DNA of 43,438 nucleotides from Candidatus Aldehydirespirator catecholifindens (GTDB lineage Bacteria; Actinomycetota; Acidimicrobiia; Acidimicrobiales; Aldehydirespiratoraceae). Position 1 is the stretch's first letter, and every line of letters starts with the position of its first letter. The notes beneath the pieces are model-generated. The model did not search any database and had not been told where the DNA came from. It was given only the letters and a program-made list of their open reading frames with translations. Location of the stretch: the NCBI GenBank assembly GCA_028283245.1, contig JAPYNU010000021.1, forward strand, positions 1 through 43,438, read 5' to 3'. Of the stretch, positions 1 to 7,838 are shown piece by piece. Made by a program: the position numbers and the translations under genes.

Positions 1-108
1 CTTGCGGAGTTGCATATGCCATTGTGTAAGAACCGTCGTTGGCATGTACGGGTTGTTCAGGGCGGGCGGCGCGTTGCGTTCAGGCGCATCGTGCATCAAT
101 TTCGGTAG
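1..108 (+). CDS. Possible C-terminal end of an upstream gene
   Basis: Frame 1 is open from the window edge to a TAG at 106-108, giving 35 codons rich in Arg, His and Val. It stops about 20 bases before the ribosome binding site of the next gene, which is where an upstream operon member would end. The stretch is too short to recognise, and an open run of this length can occur by chance, so this is only a candidate partial gene. Confidence 0.25.
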   Translation, partial: LAELHMPLCKNRRWHVRVVQGGRRVAFRRIVHQFR

Positions 109-139
109 CCAAAAAACACCATCGAATAGGAGTAACCCG

Positions 140-694
140 GTGACCCTGATTTTGTTGACATTGCTGGCTGTCGCCTGGCTTGGTTATTTCGCGATTTGTC
201 TTCGTGCCAGGCTTGAGTCGCGCTCCGAGCGCATTGACGGCATGATTGATGCCAGTCAATTCAGCCACTACCTAGAGCTTCCCGTCGGATATGAAGGCGG
301 AGTTCGTGAAGTGTCGTCTCCTGCAAGCCTGAAAGTAGTTCAGCCGAGGCTGGATGATCTCGAATCCAAAGGCACCACAGAAGTATCCAGAGGTGTCACA
401 TACTTGCTTGAAGCGCCTCGCACTCCCCAGCAGGCCTTGCGGCGTCGTCGCAATATCACCGCATGGTTTACTGCTGTGGCGTTGCTGTCGCTCATGTTAG
501 TACCCAGCTTGGGGACTGCGGCGCTAGTGATGCATCTGACGGTTGATGTGGTGCTGGTTTTGTTCTTGTTCGGTGTAGCACAGCGTCAGCAGCTCCCAGC
601 TGAGAACCTAGCTGAAGTCAGGGCTCTTTATCCCGATCACCCTGCTTTTGGTGCTGCGGTTGATACGCCCATGAGGCATGTAGTCAATGGCTGA
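140..694 (+). CDS. GlpR-like small membrane protein
   Basis: A protein of 184 residues with one hydrophobic segment at its N-terminus (about residues 2-20), a soluble middle of about 100 residues, then an Arg cluster (RRRRN) and two closely spaced hydrophobic segments near the C-terminus. I chose GTG at 140 because an AGGAG lies at 128-132; the open frame extends upstream but that part looks non-coding. The layout of one N-terminal helix and an Arg-rich lead into a C-terminal hairpin of two helices resembles actinobacterial GlpR, the membrane partner of the gephyrin-like division protein Glp. That match is by architecture only. It sits 12 bases before the epimerase gene and is probably cotranscribed with it. 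Confidence 0.55.
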   Translation: MTLILLTLLAVAWLGYFAICLRARLESRSERIDGMIDASQFSHYLELPVGYEGGVREVSSPASLKVVQPRLDDLESKGTTEVSRGVTYLLEAPRTPQQALRRRRNITAWFTAVALLSLMLVPSLGTAALVMHLTVDVVLVLFLFGVAQRQQLPAENLAEVRALYPDHPAFGAAVDTPMRHVVNG

Positions 695-706
695 TCGTCT
701 CCTCTG

Positions 707-1798
707 GTGATCCACGTCTTTATCGGGACTAAAGCTCAATACATAAAACTGGCGCCTCTGCTGCGGCTTATGGATGCTGACAGGGTCAAATATCGGCTGA
801 TCGACTCCGGTCAGCACGGTGCTTTGACTGTGTCTCTGCGCCGAGAACTTGGTTTGCGCAAACCCGACCTGCATCTAGGCGGCGAGCGTGACGTGGTGTC
901 GGTATTACAAGCTGCGCGATGGGCGCTGCGTTTAGGCAAGTCAGCGGTATCTCGCAGATGGCTCCGCGAGACGGTTTTTACCAACAGCGGTGGAGTGTGT
1001 GTTGTTCACGGCGACACGCCAAGCACGTTGTTAGGGGCTTTACTGGCGAAGCGTGCCGGGTTGGCTGTAGCGCATGTGGAAGCCGGGCTGCGAACTTTCA
1101 GATGGATTCATCCTTTCCCCGAGGAGATTGTACGGGTGATCACAGGACGGATCTCCGACGTTCTCTTCGCTCCAAGCGCACAAGCGGCTGCGAATTTGCG
1201 GTCGATGGGAGTTAAGGGTCGCATTGTTGAGCAGTCAGCCAACACCGGCCTTGAGTCGTTGCGCCATGCCATTTCCGACACAAGCGACGCATTGCATCCA
1301 TCGCAGCCCACAAGTTCGGGTCCTGTTGTGGTGACCTTGCATCGCGTTGAGAACCTGCACCGTCGATCACGACGCGAAGCGCTCGTTGATCTTGTGCAAG
1401 GTTTGGCTGCTCAAATACCGGTGCGCTGGGTGCTTCACGGACCTACCGAGCAAGCCTTGAAGCACGAGACTCGGGCGCGGCTGTCAGCTGCTGGCGTGGA
1501 GTTCGTGCCGCTCATGGCCTACAGCGATTTTTTGGCTTGTCTCATAGAGGCACCATTCGTCATCAGTGACGGCGGATCAATACAAGAAGAATGCGCTCGG
1601 TTGGGTGTGCCTCTTCTGATTTGGCGTGATCGCAGCGACCGCAGCGACGGTCTGGGCCACAACGCAGTGCTAAGCCACTATGACAAGGCCACCGTTGCGG
1701 ATTTCCTGTCTGACCCGCAGCGGTTCCGTCGGGCACCTCAAGAGTCAGATGTCAGTCCCTCTACAGGGATCCTCGCCGAGTTAGACGAGTGGAGATGA
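707..1798 (+). CDS. UDP-N-acetylglucosamine 2-epimerase family protein
   Basis: A 363-residue GT-B fold protein of the WecB family, whose members interconvert UDP-GlcNAc and UDP-ManNAc in the cytoplasm for surface polysaccharides. The family's catalytic positions appear kept: Asp103 (HGDTPS), Glu125 (HVEAGLRT), Glu139/140 (PFPEE) and His212 (TLHRVEN), plus the nucleotide-binding SDGGSIQEE near residue 288. The N-terminal signature reads GTKAQYIK instead of the usual GTRPEAIK, so the exact substrate may differ (other members act on related UDP-sugars or hydrolyse). It starts with GTG at 707 with no clear Shine-Dalgarno sequence. Its last 38 bases overlap the end of the convergent membrane protein gene. 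Followed by other polysaccharide-type genes, it probably supplies an amino sugar for the envelope. Confidence 0.8.
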   Translation: MIHVFIGTKAQYIKLAPLLRLMDADRVKYRLIDSGQHGALTVSLRRELGLRKPDLHLGGERDVVSVLQAARWALRLGKSAVSRRWLRETVFTNSGGVCVVHGDTPSTLLGALLAKRAGLAVAHVEAGLRTFRWIHPFPEEIVRVITGRISDVLFAPSAQAAANLRSMGVKGRIVEQSANTGLESLRHAISDTSDALHPSQPTSSGPVVVTLHRVENLHRRSRREALVDLVQGLAAQIPVRWVLHGPTEQALKHETRARLSAAGVEFVPLMAYSDFLACLIEAPFVISDGGSIQEECARLGVPLLIWRDRSDRSDGLGHNAVLSHYDKATVADFLSDPQRFRRAPQESDVSPSTGILAELDEWR

Positions 1799-2729
1799 TC
1801 TCAGCTGTGCCTGCAGCCACAATGTCACGGGCTATCAGCACCACCCGGTAACCCGCGAAGATCGCGGCCAATGCAACTCCGCTGTGGCCTTCGACAGCCA
1901 AAATGGCCGCCAGGCTCAGTTCGGCCACCCCGAAGCCTTGCGGTGCGATCAGCGTCAGAAACCCAAGCGCCCATGACACCATGAAGGCACCTGCGATCTC
2001 GACTGCAGGCAACAGGTCAGCCTCTGGAAAAGCTCTCAAATACAGCACAAAAGTCAAGCCCGCCCATATCCAGTATCCAATCGAAACTCCTAACACTCGC
2101 AGATAGTCACCCCAGTCCACAGCGAAACGGGCACCTCGCCGGGCCAGCAGACGGTTAACAACTTGACCCCCCAACGCTGGCAGCATCGCCATCACCGCTA
2201 TCACGAGTGCAGCAATCGTCCATGCAGCCCCGCCTGCGAGCGCGCCAGATGCTCCAAGCAGGCCTACGCCTACAGCTAAAGCCACCGAGACGCTTAACCC
2301 CAGTTCGAGGCCTGCTGTGATTGCTAGGGGAGTGAGAGGCACGTCAGCGGCGCGCAGTAGCGCCATGCGTGCTGCTGCGTAGCTAACACCGAGCGGCACA
2401 TAACGCGCTGGCAGCGACCTTGCTGTAGCCAGTAAGGTGCGACTCAGCGTTACGTCATGTCCAAGCATCATCAGCATGCAACGCCAAAGCGCCGAATTCC
2501 ACAAGATCAGAACGCAAGAGGATGCGAAAGCGGCTGCGATCAGCGCTGGCCTAGCCCCTTCAAGCAGATCAGCTATTTCTTGGTGCTGAGTAACCAGCAG
2601 CCAAACAATCAGCCCGGCCAGCGCAATCAGATAAATGCGCCGTGTTGCACGCAGCATTCGCATTCTCTGGGTGCTGCGTGCAGAGTTCGCTTCGTCGGGG
2701 TTTTGCGGGTTTGGAGCTTCAGATGACAT
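1761..2729 (-). CDS. LPG synthase transmembrane-type (UPF0104) protein
   Basis: A 322-residue integral membrane protein with a charged N-terminal tail of about 28 residues followed by some seven to eight hydrophobic segments. The short RYVPLGVSYAAAR stretch near residue 109 resembles the conserved [RK]Y-P-G-V motif of the lysylphosphatidylglycerol synthase TM/UPF0104 family, and the PQGFGVAELS stretch near the C-terminus fits too. Family members are flippase-like or of unknown role; there is no catalytic aminoacyl transferase domain here, so lipid aminoacylation is not implied. It overlaps the upstream pyruvyl transferase gene by 11 bases, so the two are translationally coupled and likely serve the same envelope pathway. 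Confidence 0.75.
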   Translation of the reverse strand: MSSEAPNPQNPDEANSARSTQRMRMLRATRRIYLIALAGLIVWLLVTQHQEIADLLEGARPALIAAAFASSCVLILWNSALWRCMLMMLGHDVTLSRTLLATARSLPARYVPLGVSYAAARMALLRAADVPLTPLAITAGLELGLSVSVALAVGVGLLGASGALAGGAAWTIAALVIAVMAMLPALGGQVVNRLLARRGARFAVDWGDYLRVLGVSIGYWIWAGLTFVLYLRAFPEADLLPAVEIAGAFMVSWALGFLTLIAPQGFGVAELSLAAILAVEGHSGVALAAIFAGYRVVLIARDIVAAGTAEIISTRLTRRGSL

Positions 2730-3813
2730 TGGCGATCAGTTCATCAAGGGCGGTGTGGTTGGCGTCTAAACGCTGTCTTAAGTGATCGCGGGCCTGCCCT
2801 GAGCGCTGCGATCGGGCTAAAGCATCAGCGACAGCCGTTGACAGCAATCCAGCATTGCGCGGATCTTGAAGATCGTTGGGATGAATCAACGGTGCCCAGC
2901 CGCCCACCTCTGCTGCTAGAGCCCCCATTTTTGGTGAACTATCCAGCAGCACAGCCGGCCGCTCGTGAAGCAGCGCTGCGATTGCTCCGTGGTATCTCAT
3001 GGTCACCACCACCCGGCTGCGCCCCACCTCATCAATGACGTTTCCCACATCCGGTGTCACAATTTCGGCGCTGCCGTTGAGTCGGTCGCTGAGTTCGTTG
3101 TGAAGTTTGTGGTCGCGGCTCGCTTGGAACGCTACGAAACGCACCCGCAGGCCAGCAGCTTGCGATGCGGTGCTGATAGCAGATGCCATAGCATCCAGAG
3201 CTGCCGAAGATGGGGTTGCATGGGCGGCTTTTGTGGCGGCGGTGCCAAGCCCACGCCGGTTGGGCGGTCTCAAAATTACGCACATGGAATCGTCAGGTGT
3301 CACAGGCGTCGATTCGATTGCCATTACTGGGTCGGCACCTTCGATCACAGTTTCAAGACCCCACCGGCGCAAGCGATTAGCCGACACAGCGTCACGGACG
3401 ACGATACATCGCAGTCTTCGCAGCGCTGCGCGGGCGAGCAGGCGCGCCGGCTGGCCAGAAACATCACCGACACCCATACCCAACGCAGCAGTTGGCAGCT
3501 TGCGCGGGGCGGCCATCAGCCTCGACATGTGGAAGGGAATGTTCCATGGAGAAGTCTCTGACTGGATCAATCCGCCAGCCGCGACCATGGCGTTGCAGTC
3601 GCTCAGGGCGCGCCTCAGGGTCAAGAACTGCAGCGGGCTGCGATGGTTGATCGTGGCTACACCGTGATTGCGGTTAGTAGCAGAAGGGTCAATGCTTATG
3701 GCTACGGTTTCGATGCCACGGGCTGAAAGGTCAGCAGCCAGCGACCGTAGAATCAGTTCGTCGCCAAGGTTGTCAGAGCCATACCAGCCAGCCACCGCAA
3801 TTCGTAGTGTCAT
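2719..3813 (-). CDS. csaB: Polysaccharide pyruvyl transferase family protein (CsaB-like)
   Basis: A 364-residue protein with the family signature GSDNLGDE at residues 12-19 and the nucleotide-sugar binding MRYHG at 272-276. CsaB-type enzymes add pyruvate ketals from phosphoenolpyruvate to cell-wall polysaccharide, which in other bacteria anchors S-layer proteins. The start ATG at 3813 is directly before the conserved N-terminal beta strand (RIAVAGWYG). It is first in a two-gene minus-strand operon with the membrane protein gene. The symbol is by family resemblance; the acceptor polymer cannot be read from sequence. Confidence 0.75.
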   Translation of the reverse strand: MTLRIAVAGWYGSDNLGDELILRSLAADLSARGIETVAISIDPSATNRNHGVATINHRSPLQFLTLRRALSDCNAMVAAGGLIQSETSPWNIPFHMSRLMAAPRKLPTAALGMGVGDVSGQPARLLARAALRRLRCIVVRDAVSANRLRRWGLETVIEGADPVMAIESTPVTPDDSMCVILRPPNRRGLGTAATKAAHATPSSAALDAMASAISTASQAAGLRVRFVAFQASRDHKLHNELSDRLNGSAEIVTPDVGNVIDEVGRSRVVVTMRYHGAIAALLHERPAVLLDSSPKMGALAAEVGGWAPLIHPNDLQDPRNAGLLSTAVADALARSQRSGQARDHLRQRLDANHTALDELIANVI

Positions 3814-3885
3814 GGCAGTTTCGCCTGCGGCACATCGTTAAGCCTACGCTGCACATTTTCGGTTCTTAGCTCAGCACAAGGCCCG

Positions 3886-3912
3886 CCGGTTAGACCGGTT
3901 AGACCGGTTAGA
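3886..3912 (+). repeat. Three perfect copies of a 9-bp tandem repeat before tRNA-Ala
   Basis: CCGGTTAGA occurs three times in direct succession, ending 14 bases before the tRNA. The last copy runs into TAGACT (3909-3914), which would be an acceptable -10 hexamer for the tRNA, so the repeat overlaps the likely promoter. Seen directly; the promoter role is inferred. Confidence 0.85.
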
Positions 3913-3926
3913 CTTGAGCTTTCCGC

Positions 3927-4003
3927 GGGGGTGTAGCTCAGCTGGCTAGAGCGCCTCGGTCGCATCGAGGAGGCCAGGGGTTCGAATCCCCTCACCTCCA
4001 CCA
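3927..4003 (+). tRNA. tRNA-Ala (anticodon CGC)
   Basis: The full cloverleaf can be folded by hand. The acceptor stem GGGGGTG pairs with CACCTCC at 3993-3999 and contains the G3-U70 wobble pair, the known alanine identity element. The D stem is GCTC/GAGC, the anticodon stem CCTCG/CGAGG with loop GTCGCAT (anticodon CGC at 3961-3963), and the T arm is AGGGG-TTCGAAT-CCCCT. The discriminator A is at 4000 and CCA is encoded at 4001-4003. It reads GCG codons. Confidence 0.96.
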
Positions 4004-4032
4004 AGCGGGCTCTTCGGATGCTTTAGTCGCCT

Positions 4033-5454
4033 TTAGGCGTCGTCGTCGAACTCTTCAGGCATGAGCACGAACTCTGGGTAGGTCTCAATGCCGAGTTCAG
4101 CGGTGTCTTGGCCGAGCCGCTCAGCATCAAGCCCAACACGCAAGCCGAAGATCACGTCTAGCAGCTTCCACACGAAGGCAGAAACCACAAAAACGAATCC
4201 ACCGACGGCGAGCACGCCGATCAACTGGGTACCGAAGTCGGCTCCGCCTGCGATGCTTGCTGCCAGAGTGCCCCAGATGCCGCACACCAAGTGAGCGGGG
4301 ATGGCACCCACCACGTCGTCAATCTTAAGCTTCTCAAGCCCTTTGATGGACAGAGTGCAGATCACTCCGCCGATGGCACCGATGATGATAGCCCACCAGT
4401 GCTCGGTGATGTATGGGGCTGCGGTTATGGACACCAGCCCGGCTAGAGCACCGTTGAGCCCTGCGAACAGGTCCATGCGCCCAATGATTGGGCGTGACAC
4501 GGTCAAGGCGGCCACAACGCCAGCTGCGGCAGCCAGGTTGGTGTTGACCAAGATGTTGCTCATGGCAACAGCATCGGCAGCGCTGCCTAGAGCCAACTGC
4601 GAACCGCCGTTGAAGCCGAACCAGCCGAGCCACAGGATCAACACGCCCAAGGTCACCACCAGCACGTTCGATGGCGGGGTGGGCTTGACCGTCCCGTTCT
4701 TGCGATATTTGCCGAGGCGCGGCCCGATTATCAGCACGCCAGCGAGGGCGGCCCATCCGCCGGTGCTGTGAACGATGGTGGAGCCTGCGAAGTCCACGAA
4801 ACCTTCTTGGTCGAGCCAGCCGCCTCCCCAGTACCAGGCACCAACGATTGGGTAGATAAAGCCGGTGAGGACCAAAGTGAACAAGAATAAGACCCACATC
4901 TTGACCCGCTCGGCGATAGCCCCCGAAACGATTGAGGCGGCAGTGGCCACGAAGACCATTTGGAAGAACCAGTCCGACATCACCGAGTAGCCGTTGCCGA
5001 CCACGTCGCCTACATGACCAGATACGTCTTCTACCTGATCGGCTACGGCATCAAGCAGGGCTAGTTCAGCGCCAGAAGGCCCGTAGAGGAGTTCAAAAGA
5101 GCCAATAAAGTCGCCGACGTTGACGTACATCAGGTTGTAGCCGATGAAGTAGTAAGCCAAGCTGGCTATCGAGAAAATGCCGATGTTTTTGAGGCAGATC
5201 ATCGAAGCGTTCTTGGTGCGCACCGCGCCCGACTCAAGCATCGTGAAGCCCGCGCACATCCACATCACCAGAGCACCCCAGATCAAGAAGGCCAAGGTGT
5301 TGAAGATGAACTGGGTCTCGTCGCTTACTCCTAGCGGCGTGTGCTCATCGGCAAATGCAGTTGCCGGAAGTGCCGTCAACAAGGCCACAGGCACCACTGC
5401 CAGCGCTGCTATGGCTAGCCCTCGTCTCGTGACGCGACGGTTTTTCAGTTTCAT
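4033..5454 (-). CDS. amt: Ammonium transporter Amt
   Basis: A 473-residue Amt/Mep/Rh channel that brings ammonium across the cytoplasmic membrane. The two pore histidines are visible, His229 (IVHSTGG) and His388 (PAHLVCGIWGT), together with about eleven hydrophobic segments after a cleavable-looking signal peptide (residues 1-35, ending ATAFA). I chose ATG at 5454 rather than the longer open frame to 5529, because it starts with a typical Lys/Arg-rich signal sequence and has GAGGAG about ten bases upstream. The tail ends in acidic residues (EEFDDDA). No PII (glnK) gene is adjacent, unlike in many bacteria. The neighbouring amidohydrolase also releases ammonia, suggesting a nitrogen-supply theme. 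Confidence 0.95.
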   Translation of the reverse strand: MKLKNRRVTRRGLAIAALAVVPVALLTALPATAFADEHTPLGVSDETQFIFNTLAFLIWGALVMWMCAGFTMLESGAVRTKNASMICLKNIGIFSIASLAYYFIGYNLMYVNVGDFIGSFELLYGPSGAELALLDAVADQVEDVSGHVGDVVGNGYSVMSDWFFQMVFVATAASIVSGAIAERVKMWVLFLFTLVLTGFIYPIVGAWYWGGGWLDQEGFVDFAGSTIVHSTGGWAALAGVLIIGPRLGKYRKNGTVKPTPPSNVLVVTLGVLILWLGWFGFNGGSQLALGSAADAVAMSNILVNTNLAAAAGVVAALTVSRPIIGRMDLFAGLNGALAGLVSITAAPYITEHWWAIIIGAIGGVICTLSIKGLEKLKIDDVVGAIPAHLVCGIWGTLAASIAGGADFGTQLIGVLAVGGFVFVVSAFVWKLLDVIFGLRVGLDAERLGQDTAELGIETYPEFVLMPEEFDDDA

Positions 5455-5566
5455 TGCTGCTGGTCTCCTCAACTTGTGGAACTGATCCGTTTGCAGATTA
5501 ACGCTCAATCGCAGTTTCAGTATAGGCATAGACAGACATAGCTCTGTGGCGATTTGATGCAGCGGT

Positions 5567-6820
5567 TCAGTCGGTTTGGGCTGCCAAGGTCACCACGGTG
5601 TTGAGGAGAACGTCTGCACCTGCGATCAGATCCTCGGGGTCAGTGTGTTCAGCCGGGTTGTGGCTGATGCCTTTGACGCTGGGCACGAAGACCATCCCCG
5701 CAGGGCAGATACCGGCGAAGATCTGGGCATCATGACCAGCACCTGATGGCATTCGTCGCACCGACAAGCCCAGTGCAGAAGCTGTCGACTCAACCAACTC
5801 CACCACCCGAGGGTCAAACACCACAGGCTCGAAGCGGGCCACCCATTTAGTGTCGATTTCGACTCCTTCGGCTTGGGCCACACGATGAACTTCCAGCAAC
5901 AGTTGGCGTTCCGCTGATTGCAGGTCGTTGTCGTCAGTGTTGCGCAGGTCAACCACCAACTGCGCTCTAGCGGCCACCACGTTTACCAGATCTGGATGAA
6001 GTCGCAGCGCCCCAACCGTGCCTACCTGTGTGCCGCCCATTTCTTTGGCGATGCGTCTCACGGCGGTTACCAACTCGGCTGCTGCTAAGCCTGCGTCGTG
6101 GCGCATACCCATTGGAGTGGTTCCCGCATGGTTGGACTGTCCGGTGATGTTGACCTCAGTCCAGGAGATGCCCTGCACGCCGGTGACCGCACCGATTTGC
6201 ATTTCGTCACGCTCAAGCACAGGACCTTGTTCGATGTGAAGTTCAACAAAGGCATACGGCACCGGACCCGGGCAAGGCAGAGGGCCCCGATAGCCGATTC
6301 GGTCGAGTTCGTCACCAACGGAGAGCCCTTCGGAGTCGGTGGTGGACAGAGCTTCCTCAACGGTGAGGCCTCCTGCGTAGCAAAGGCTGCCCATCATGTC
6401 GGGAGGGAACCGCGAGCCTTCCTCGTTGGTGAAGAACCCTGCCGCCAACGGTCGCTGCAGTTCAATGCCCTGATCAATGACGGTTTCGATGACTTCCAAG
6501 GCGGCCAGCACGCCGAGGTTGCCGTCATATTTGCCGCCGGTAGCGACCGTGTCGATATGTGATCCCATCATTACCGGCGCGCCGTCAATGTGGGGCTGGC
6601 GAGCCACGACGTTGCCGACAGTGTCGACCCCAACTTCGAGTCCCAGATCGCGCATCCAAGTGACCACTAGGTCGCGGCCTGCCCTGTCAGCGTCGGTCAA
6701 AGCCAGTCGATTGTTGCCTCCTTTAGGGATCGGGCCGATCTCGGCGAGATCCCAGAGGCGCTGCATCAAGCGGTCGCCGTTGATGTGCAGGAGTTTTCTG
6801 CCTGTGTTTTGCCCAGCCAT
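5567..6820 (-). CDS. M20 family amidohydrolase (allantoate / N-carbamoyl amino acid type)
   Basis: A 417-residue Zn-dependent hydrolase of the hydantoinase/carbamoylase family (AllC, HyuC, beta-ureidopropionase). The metal ligands typical of the family are seen: His88 (GSHIDT), Asp99 (GKYDG), Glu134 (TNEEGSRF), His195 (ELHIEQG), and a C-terminal His in the SHNPAEHTDPE stretch. NHAGTTPM near residue 230 belongs to the dimerisation domain. These enzymes split N-carbamoyl groups or allantoate, releasing ammonia and CO2. The exact substrate cannot be decided from sequence, and no purine-degradation genes lie nearby. The ATG is 8 bases after a TAGCAT hexamer and lacks a Shine-Dalgarno sequence, so the message may be leaderless. 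Confidence 0.88.
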   Translation of the reverse strand: MAGQNTGRKLLHINGDRLMQRLWDLAEIGPIPKGGNNRLALTDADRAGRDLVVTWMRDLGLEVGVDTVGNVVARQPHIDGAPVMMGSHIDTVATGGKYDGNLGVLAALEVIETVIDQGIELQRPLAAGFFTNEEGSRFPPDMMGSLCYAGGLTVEEALSTTDSEGLSVGDELDRIGYRGPLPCPGPVPYAFVELHIEQGPVLERDEMQIGAVTGVQGISWTEVNITGQSNHAGTTPMGMRHDAGLAAAELVTAVRRIAKEMGGTQVGTVGALRLHPDLVNVVAARAQLVVDLRNTDDNDLQSAERQLLLEVHRVAQAEGVEIDTKWVARFEPVVFDPRVVELVESTASALGLSVRRMPSGAGHDAQIFAGICPAGMVFVPSVKGISHNPAEHTDPEDLIAGADVLLNTVVTLAAQTD

Positions 6821-6828
6821 GGCAGATG

Positions 6829-6834
6829 ATGCTA
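6829..6834 (-). promoter_or_regulatory. Candidate -10 element for the amidohydrolase gene
   Basis: On the minus strand TAGCAT is followed by 8 bases and the ATG. This spacing puts the transcript start at or next to the start codon, a leaderless arrangement. No good -35 is visible. Confidence 0.45.
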
Positions 6835-6863
6835 GCGTTTGAGATGCATCAGCGCAGAACGGT

Positions 6864-6892
6864 TTGAAAACAATTCATAGATGTATTAGAGT
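6864..6892 (+). promoter_or_regulatory. Candidate promoter for a leaderless small ORF and tlyA
   Basis: TTGAAA (6864-6869, five of six matches to the -35 consensus) is separated by exactly 17 bases from TAGAGT (6887-6892). The expected transcript start, about seven bases on, falls on the ATG at 6899. The surroundings are notably AT-rich compared with the neighbouring genes. Confidence 0.55.
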
Positions 6893-6898
6893 GATTTT

Positions 6899-7021
6899 AT
6901 GAAAATTACATTACTCTCATTCCTAAGCGTGACATTTGTGACATTTGTGGTGTTCGTGGCGCTCGTGACGTTTATGTCGTCCAAACTTGAGGGCGCATTC
7001 AGCGTCCAGCAGTCCGCTTAG
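6899..7021 (+). CDS. Small 40-residue hydrophobic peptide upstream of tlyA
   Basis: A 40-residue open frame starting MKITLLSFL with a continuous hydrophobic stretch from about residue 4 to 26 and a short polar tail ending SVQQSA. It would form a single membrane helix. It begins where a well-formed promoter would start transcription, and its TAG ends 8 bases before the tlyA GTG, so it would be the first cistron of the tlyA block. The helix is built from five degenerate 9-bp units (VTF-VTF-VVF-VAL-VTF), so the frame may have arisen by repeat expansion. I do not recognise it. Against it: no Shine-Dalgarno sequence and short length; it could simply be a translated leader or non-coding. Confidence 0.45.
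   Translation: MKITLLSFLSVTFVTFVVFVALVTFMSSKLEGAFSVQQSA
6929..6973 (+). repeat. Five 9-bp units (GTGACATTT type) inside the small ORF
   Basis: Two perfect copies of GTGACATTT (6929-6937, 6938-6946) are followed by GTGGTGTTC, GTGGCGCTC and GTGACGTTT in the same register. The period is a multiple of three, so the reading frame is kept. Confidence 0.75.
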
Positions 7022-7029
7022 CAGACACG

Positions 7030-7833
7030 GTGACACCAAGAAGGAGGCGGCTTGATGTTGAGATGCAGCGACGCGGTTTGGCATCTAGCCGCAGTGAAGC
7101 TCAACGCCTGATAGACAGCGGCCTAGTAACCGTCTCTGGAGTGATCGCTTCCAAAGCTTCACGACTGGTTGATCCAGCCGAGCCGCTGTCGCTGCTGCAA
7201 GCGCCTCGTTACGTATCCCGTGGCGGTCACAAGCTCGAGGCTGCAATCGCCGGTTTCGGCATTTCTGTGGCTGGTAGCCGCTGCATTGATGCCGGTGCCT
7301 CAACTGGAGGATTCAGCGACTGCCTGCTGCAGCACGGTGCCGTTGAAGTGGTCGCAGTTGATGTGGGTCGTAACCAGCTCCATGAACATCTCTTGGCCGA
7401 TCCTCGGGTCACGTCGCTGGAGCGATGCGACATTCGCGAAGTGACCCTAGATGTTGTCGGCGGCCCGGCAGAACTAGTAGTAGCTGATCTTTCGTTCATC
7501 TCGCTGCGCCTTGTGGCTGCGGCTCTTTGCCGGTTGGCGACCGCAGACGTTGTTGTTCTGGTGAAACCCCAGTTTGAGGCAGGCCGAGCCGAAGCTGACC
7601 GCGGCCGTGGCGTGATCCGCGACCCCCAGGTGTGGCAGCGAGTGCTGCAAGATGCGTGCTCGGTGCTCACTGCTGCTCGGGCAGCGATCATGGCGATTAT
7701 GGTTTCGCCGCTCAAGGGTGCCGAAGGCAACGTTGAGTTTCTGCTGCACGCTGACGTGCGATCCAGCGCATCGGGTATGAGAGATTGCAGCACCGCTATA
7801 GACCGCGCTGTAGACCGCGCACAGGTAGTCTGA
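7030..7833 (+). CDS. tlyA: TlyA rRNA 2'-O-methyltransferase
   Basis: A 267-residue protein with an N-terminal S4 RNA-binding domain (about 4-65) followed by an FtsJ/RrmJ-type Rossmann methyltransferase domain. The SAM site DAGASTGGFSDCLL is at about residue 87, and the later VLVKPQFEAG and GNVEFLL stretches supply the Lys and Glu of the family's K-D-K-E centre. In mycobacteria TlyA methylates cytidines of 16S and 23S rRNA, and its loss gives capreomycin resistance. I chose GTG at 7030 because the conserved RRLDVE start follows directly. nadK and recN follow as in Mycobacterium. Confidence 0.93.
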   Translation: MTPRRRRLDVEMQRRGLASSRSEAQRLIDSGLVTVSGVIASKASRLVDPAEPLSLLQAPRYVSRGGHKLEAAIAGFGISVAGSRCIDAGASTGGFSDCLLQHGAVEVVAVDVGRNQLHEHLLADPRVTSLERCDIREVTLDVVGGPAELVVADLSFISLRLVAAALCRLATADVVVLVKPQFEAGRAEADRGRGVIRDPQVWQRVLQDACSVLTAARAAIMAIMVSPLKGAEGNVEFLLHADVRSSASGMRDCSTAIDRAVDRAQVV

Positions 7834-7838
7834 CAGCA

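Noticed and set aside
3107..3667. Open frame of 186 codons on the plus strand opposite csaB
   Set aside because: It lies wholly antisense to a gene with clear family motifs, and its translation is Arg/Ser/Ala-rich with no recognisable domain.
4004..4040. CGCC-TTTA-GGCG hairpin at the end of amt as a terminator
   Set aside because: The stem is only four pairs and includes the stop codon; no T-run follows on the minus strand.
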